From an uncultured Bacillota bacterium (lineage in GTDB: Bacteria; Bacillota; Clostridia; Peptostreptococcales; Anaerovoracaceae): a DNA stretch of 6,844 nt. The notes under the pieces were generated by a model. It ran no database searches. It was not told where the DNA came from and was given only the letters and a program-made list of their open reading frames with translations. The stretch's first letter is position 1. Each line of letters begins with the position of its first letter. This document shows positions 6,116-6,844 of the stretch, piece after piece. The stretch spans positions 1 to 6,844 of the forward strand of contig CAUHLX010000152.1 in the NCBI GenBank assembly GCA_959606705.1. Reading direction: 5' to 3'. The position numbers were made by a program, and so were the translations under genes.

Positions 6116-6844
6116 TCGGAAGCATTACAATTTCGCGTTTCTGGACGAGGGCTCCAAACGGGAAATCCGGCGTTCCATTTTAAAAGCGGTGGCCATTCCC
6201 GGCTATCAGGTGCCCTTTGGCTCCCGGGAGCTGCCGATCGGACGGGGCTGGGGAACCGGCGGCATTCAGATCACGCTGTCCTTGATCGGGGAGGACGATG
6301 TGCTGAAGGTGATCGACCAGGGCAGTGATGAAAGCGTCAACGCGGTCAATATTAAAAAGCTGATTACCCAGTGCACCGGTGTGGAGGTAACCACGGATTC
6401 CGAAAAGGCCAGCATCATCCAGACCCGGCATCGGGTCCCCGAAATTCCTATGAGAAACGATCAGATTCTAATTCTTCAAGTACCGATTCCCGAACCTCTG
6501 CGCATCGTAGAGCCAAAGGAAGGGGTCACCAAGCAAATGCACGCGGAAGCGGAATACAGTCCCATGTGGCTGGCACTGTTTGAAGATTTGACCCGTTACG
6601 GAGACATCGGAATCAGTTCGGAATATCCGGTATTTGTGGAAGATCGATATGTGGCCAACCCCAGCCCGATTCCCCGATATGACAATCCCCAGCTGAATGA
6701 CAGCGACACCCTCTATCTGTTTGGGGCGGGCCGGGAAAAGAAAATTTACGCGCTGCCGCCTCACACCAAAGTGGTATCCATGCATTTCGACGACGTGCCC
6801 TTTCAAACGGAGGATTTCTCGGGGAAACGCTGCCGCCTCTGCGG
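6108..6844 (+). CDS. phnJ: C-P lyase catalytic subunit PhnJ, partial at right edge
   Basis: PhnJ is the radical S-adenosylmethionine enzyme that cleaves the C-P bond of 5-phosphoribose-1-phosphonate, releasing the hydrocarbon (methane from methylphosphonate) and a cyclic ribose phosphate. Translation from 6108 stays open to the edge, giving 245 complete codons of a protein that is 281 residues long in E. coli. Signatures: YNFAFLDEGSKREIRR (7-22), ILKAVAIPGYQVPFGSRE (24-41), GWGTGGIQIT (48-57), VLKVIDQGSDE (66-76), IQTRHRVPE (104-112), QVPIPEPLR (124-132), LFGAGREKKIYALPP (205-219). Gly32, proposed to carry a glycyl radical, is in the same numbered position as in E. coli. The last codons give Cys242-x-x-Cys245, the first two cluster-binding cysteines of the unusual C-terminal radical SAM motif. 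The third cluster cysteine and the catalytic cysteine lie beyond the window. The start overlaps phnI by 8 bases. Confidence 0.96.
   Translation, partial: MIDRKHYNFAFLDEGSKREIRRSILKAVAIPGYQVPFGSRELPIGRGWGTGGIQITLSLIGEDDVLKVIDQGSDESVNAVNIKKLITQCTGVEVTTDSEKASIIQTRHRVPEIPMRNDQILILQVPIPEPLRIVEPKEGVTKQMHAEAEYSPMWLALFEDLTRYGDIGISSEYPVFVEDRYVANPSPIPRYDNPQLNDSDTLYLFGAGREKKIYALPPHTKVVSMHFDDVPFQTEDFSGKRCRLC

Overview
The window holds the 5' part of one phosphonate-utilisation operon, all on the + strand: a three-gene ABC importer of the 2-aminoethylphosphonate/iron type followed by the first four genes of the carbon-phosphorus (C-P) lyase pathway, phnG-phnH-phnI-phnJ. phnJ runs off the right edge. The strong GGAGG-type ribosome binding sites, the lipoprotein-type binding protein, the TTG start and the purine-rich coding strand suggest a Firmicute, probably a clostridial anaerobe of moderate GC content. 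This is an inference from style; there is no rRNA or other marker gene here.

Layout: bases 1-134 are a compact control region. They hold five TTAACA-like hexamers at 10-11 base steps (3-51), resembling a Pho-regulon (PhoP/PhoB) box, then a possible -10 element (61-66) and a good ribosome binding site (119-124). The transporter follows: a lipoprotein binding protein (135-1217), an ATPase (1224-2255) and a fused two-domain permease (TTG start at 2242, to 3945). After an 18-base gap the C-P lyase genes begin: phnG (3964-4392), phnH (4389-5036), phnI (5018-6115) and partial phnJ (6108-6844). Most junctions overlap or are only a few bases apart, and no terminator-like structure was seen between genes, so a single transcript is likely. 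phnK, phnL and phnM would be expected just beyond the right edge.

How it works together (family knowledge plus inference): phosphate starvation would switch on the promoter. The lipoprotein captures a phosphonate outside the membrane and the permease/ATPase import it. PhnI, with PhnG, PhnH and probably PhnL, would attach it to the ribose of ATP or GTP in place of the base. PhnJ, a radical SAM enzyme, would then break the C-P bond so that phosphate can be recovered. The notable points are the pairing of an aminoethylphosphonate-type importer (rather than PhnCDE) with C-P lyase, and the Pho-box-like array at the operon head. Every complete gene here belongs to a recognised family, and I found no evidence of an entirely new system.
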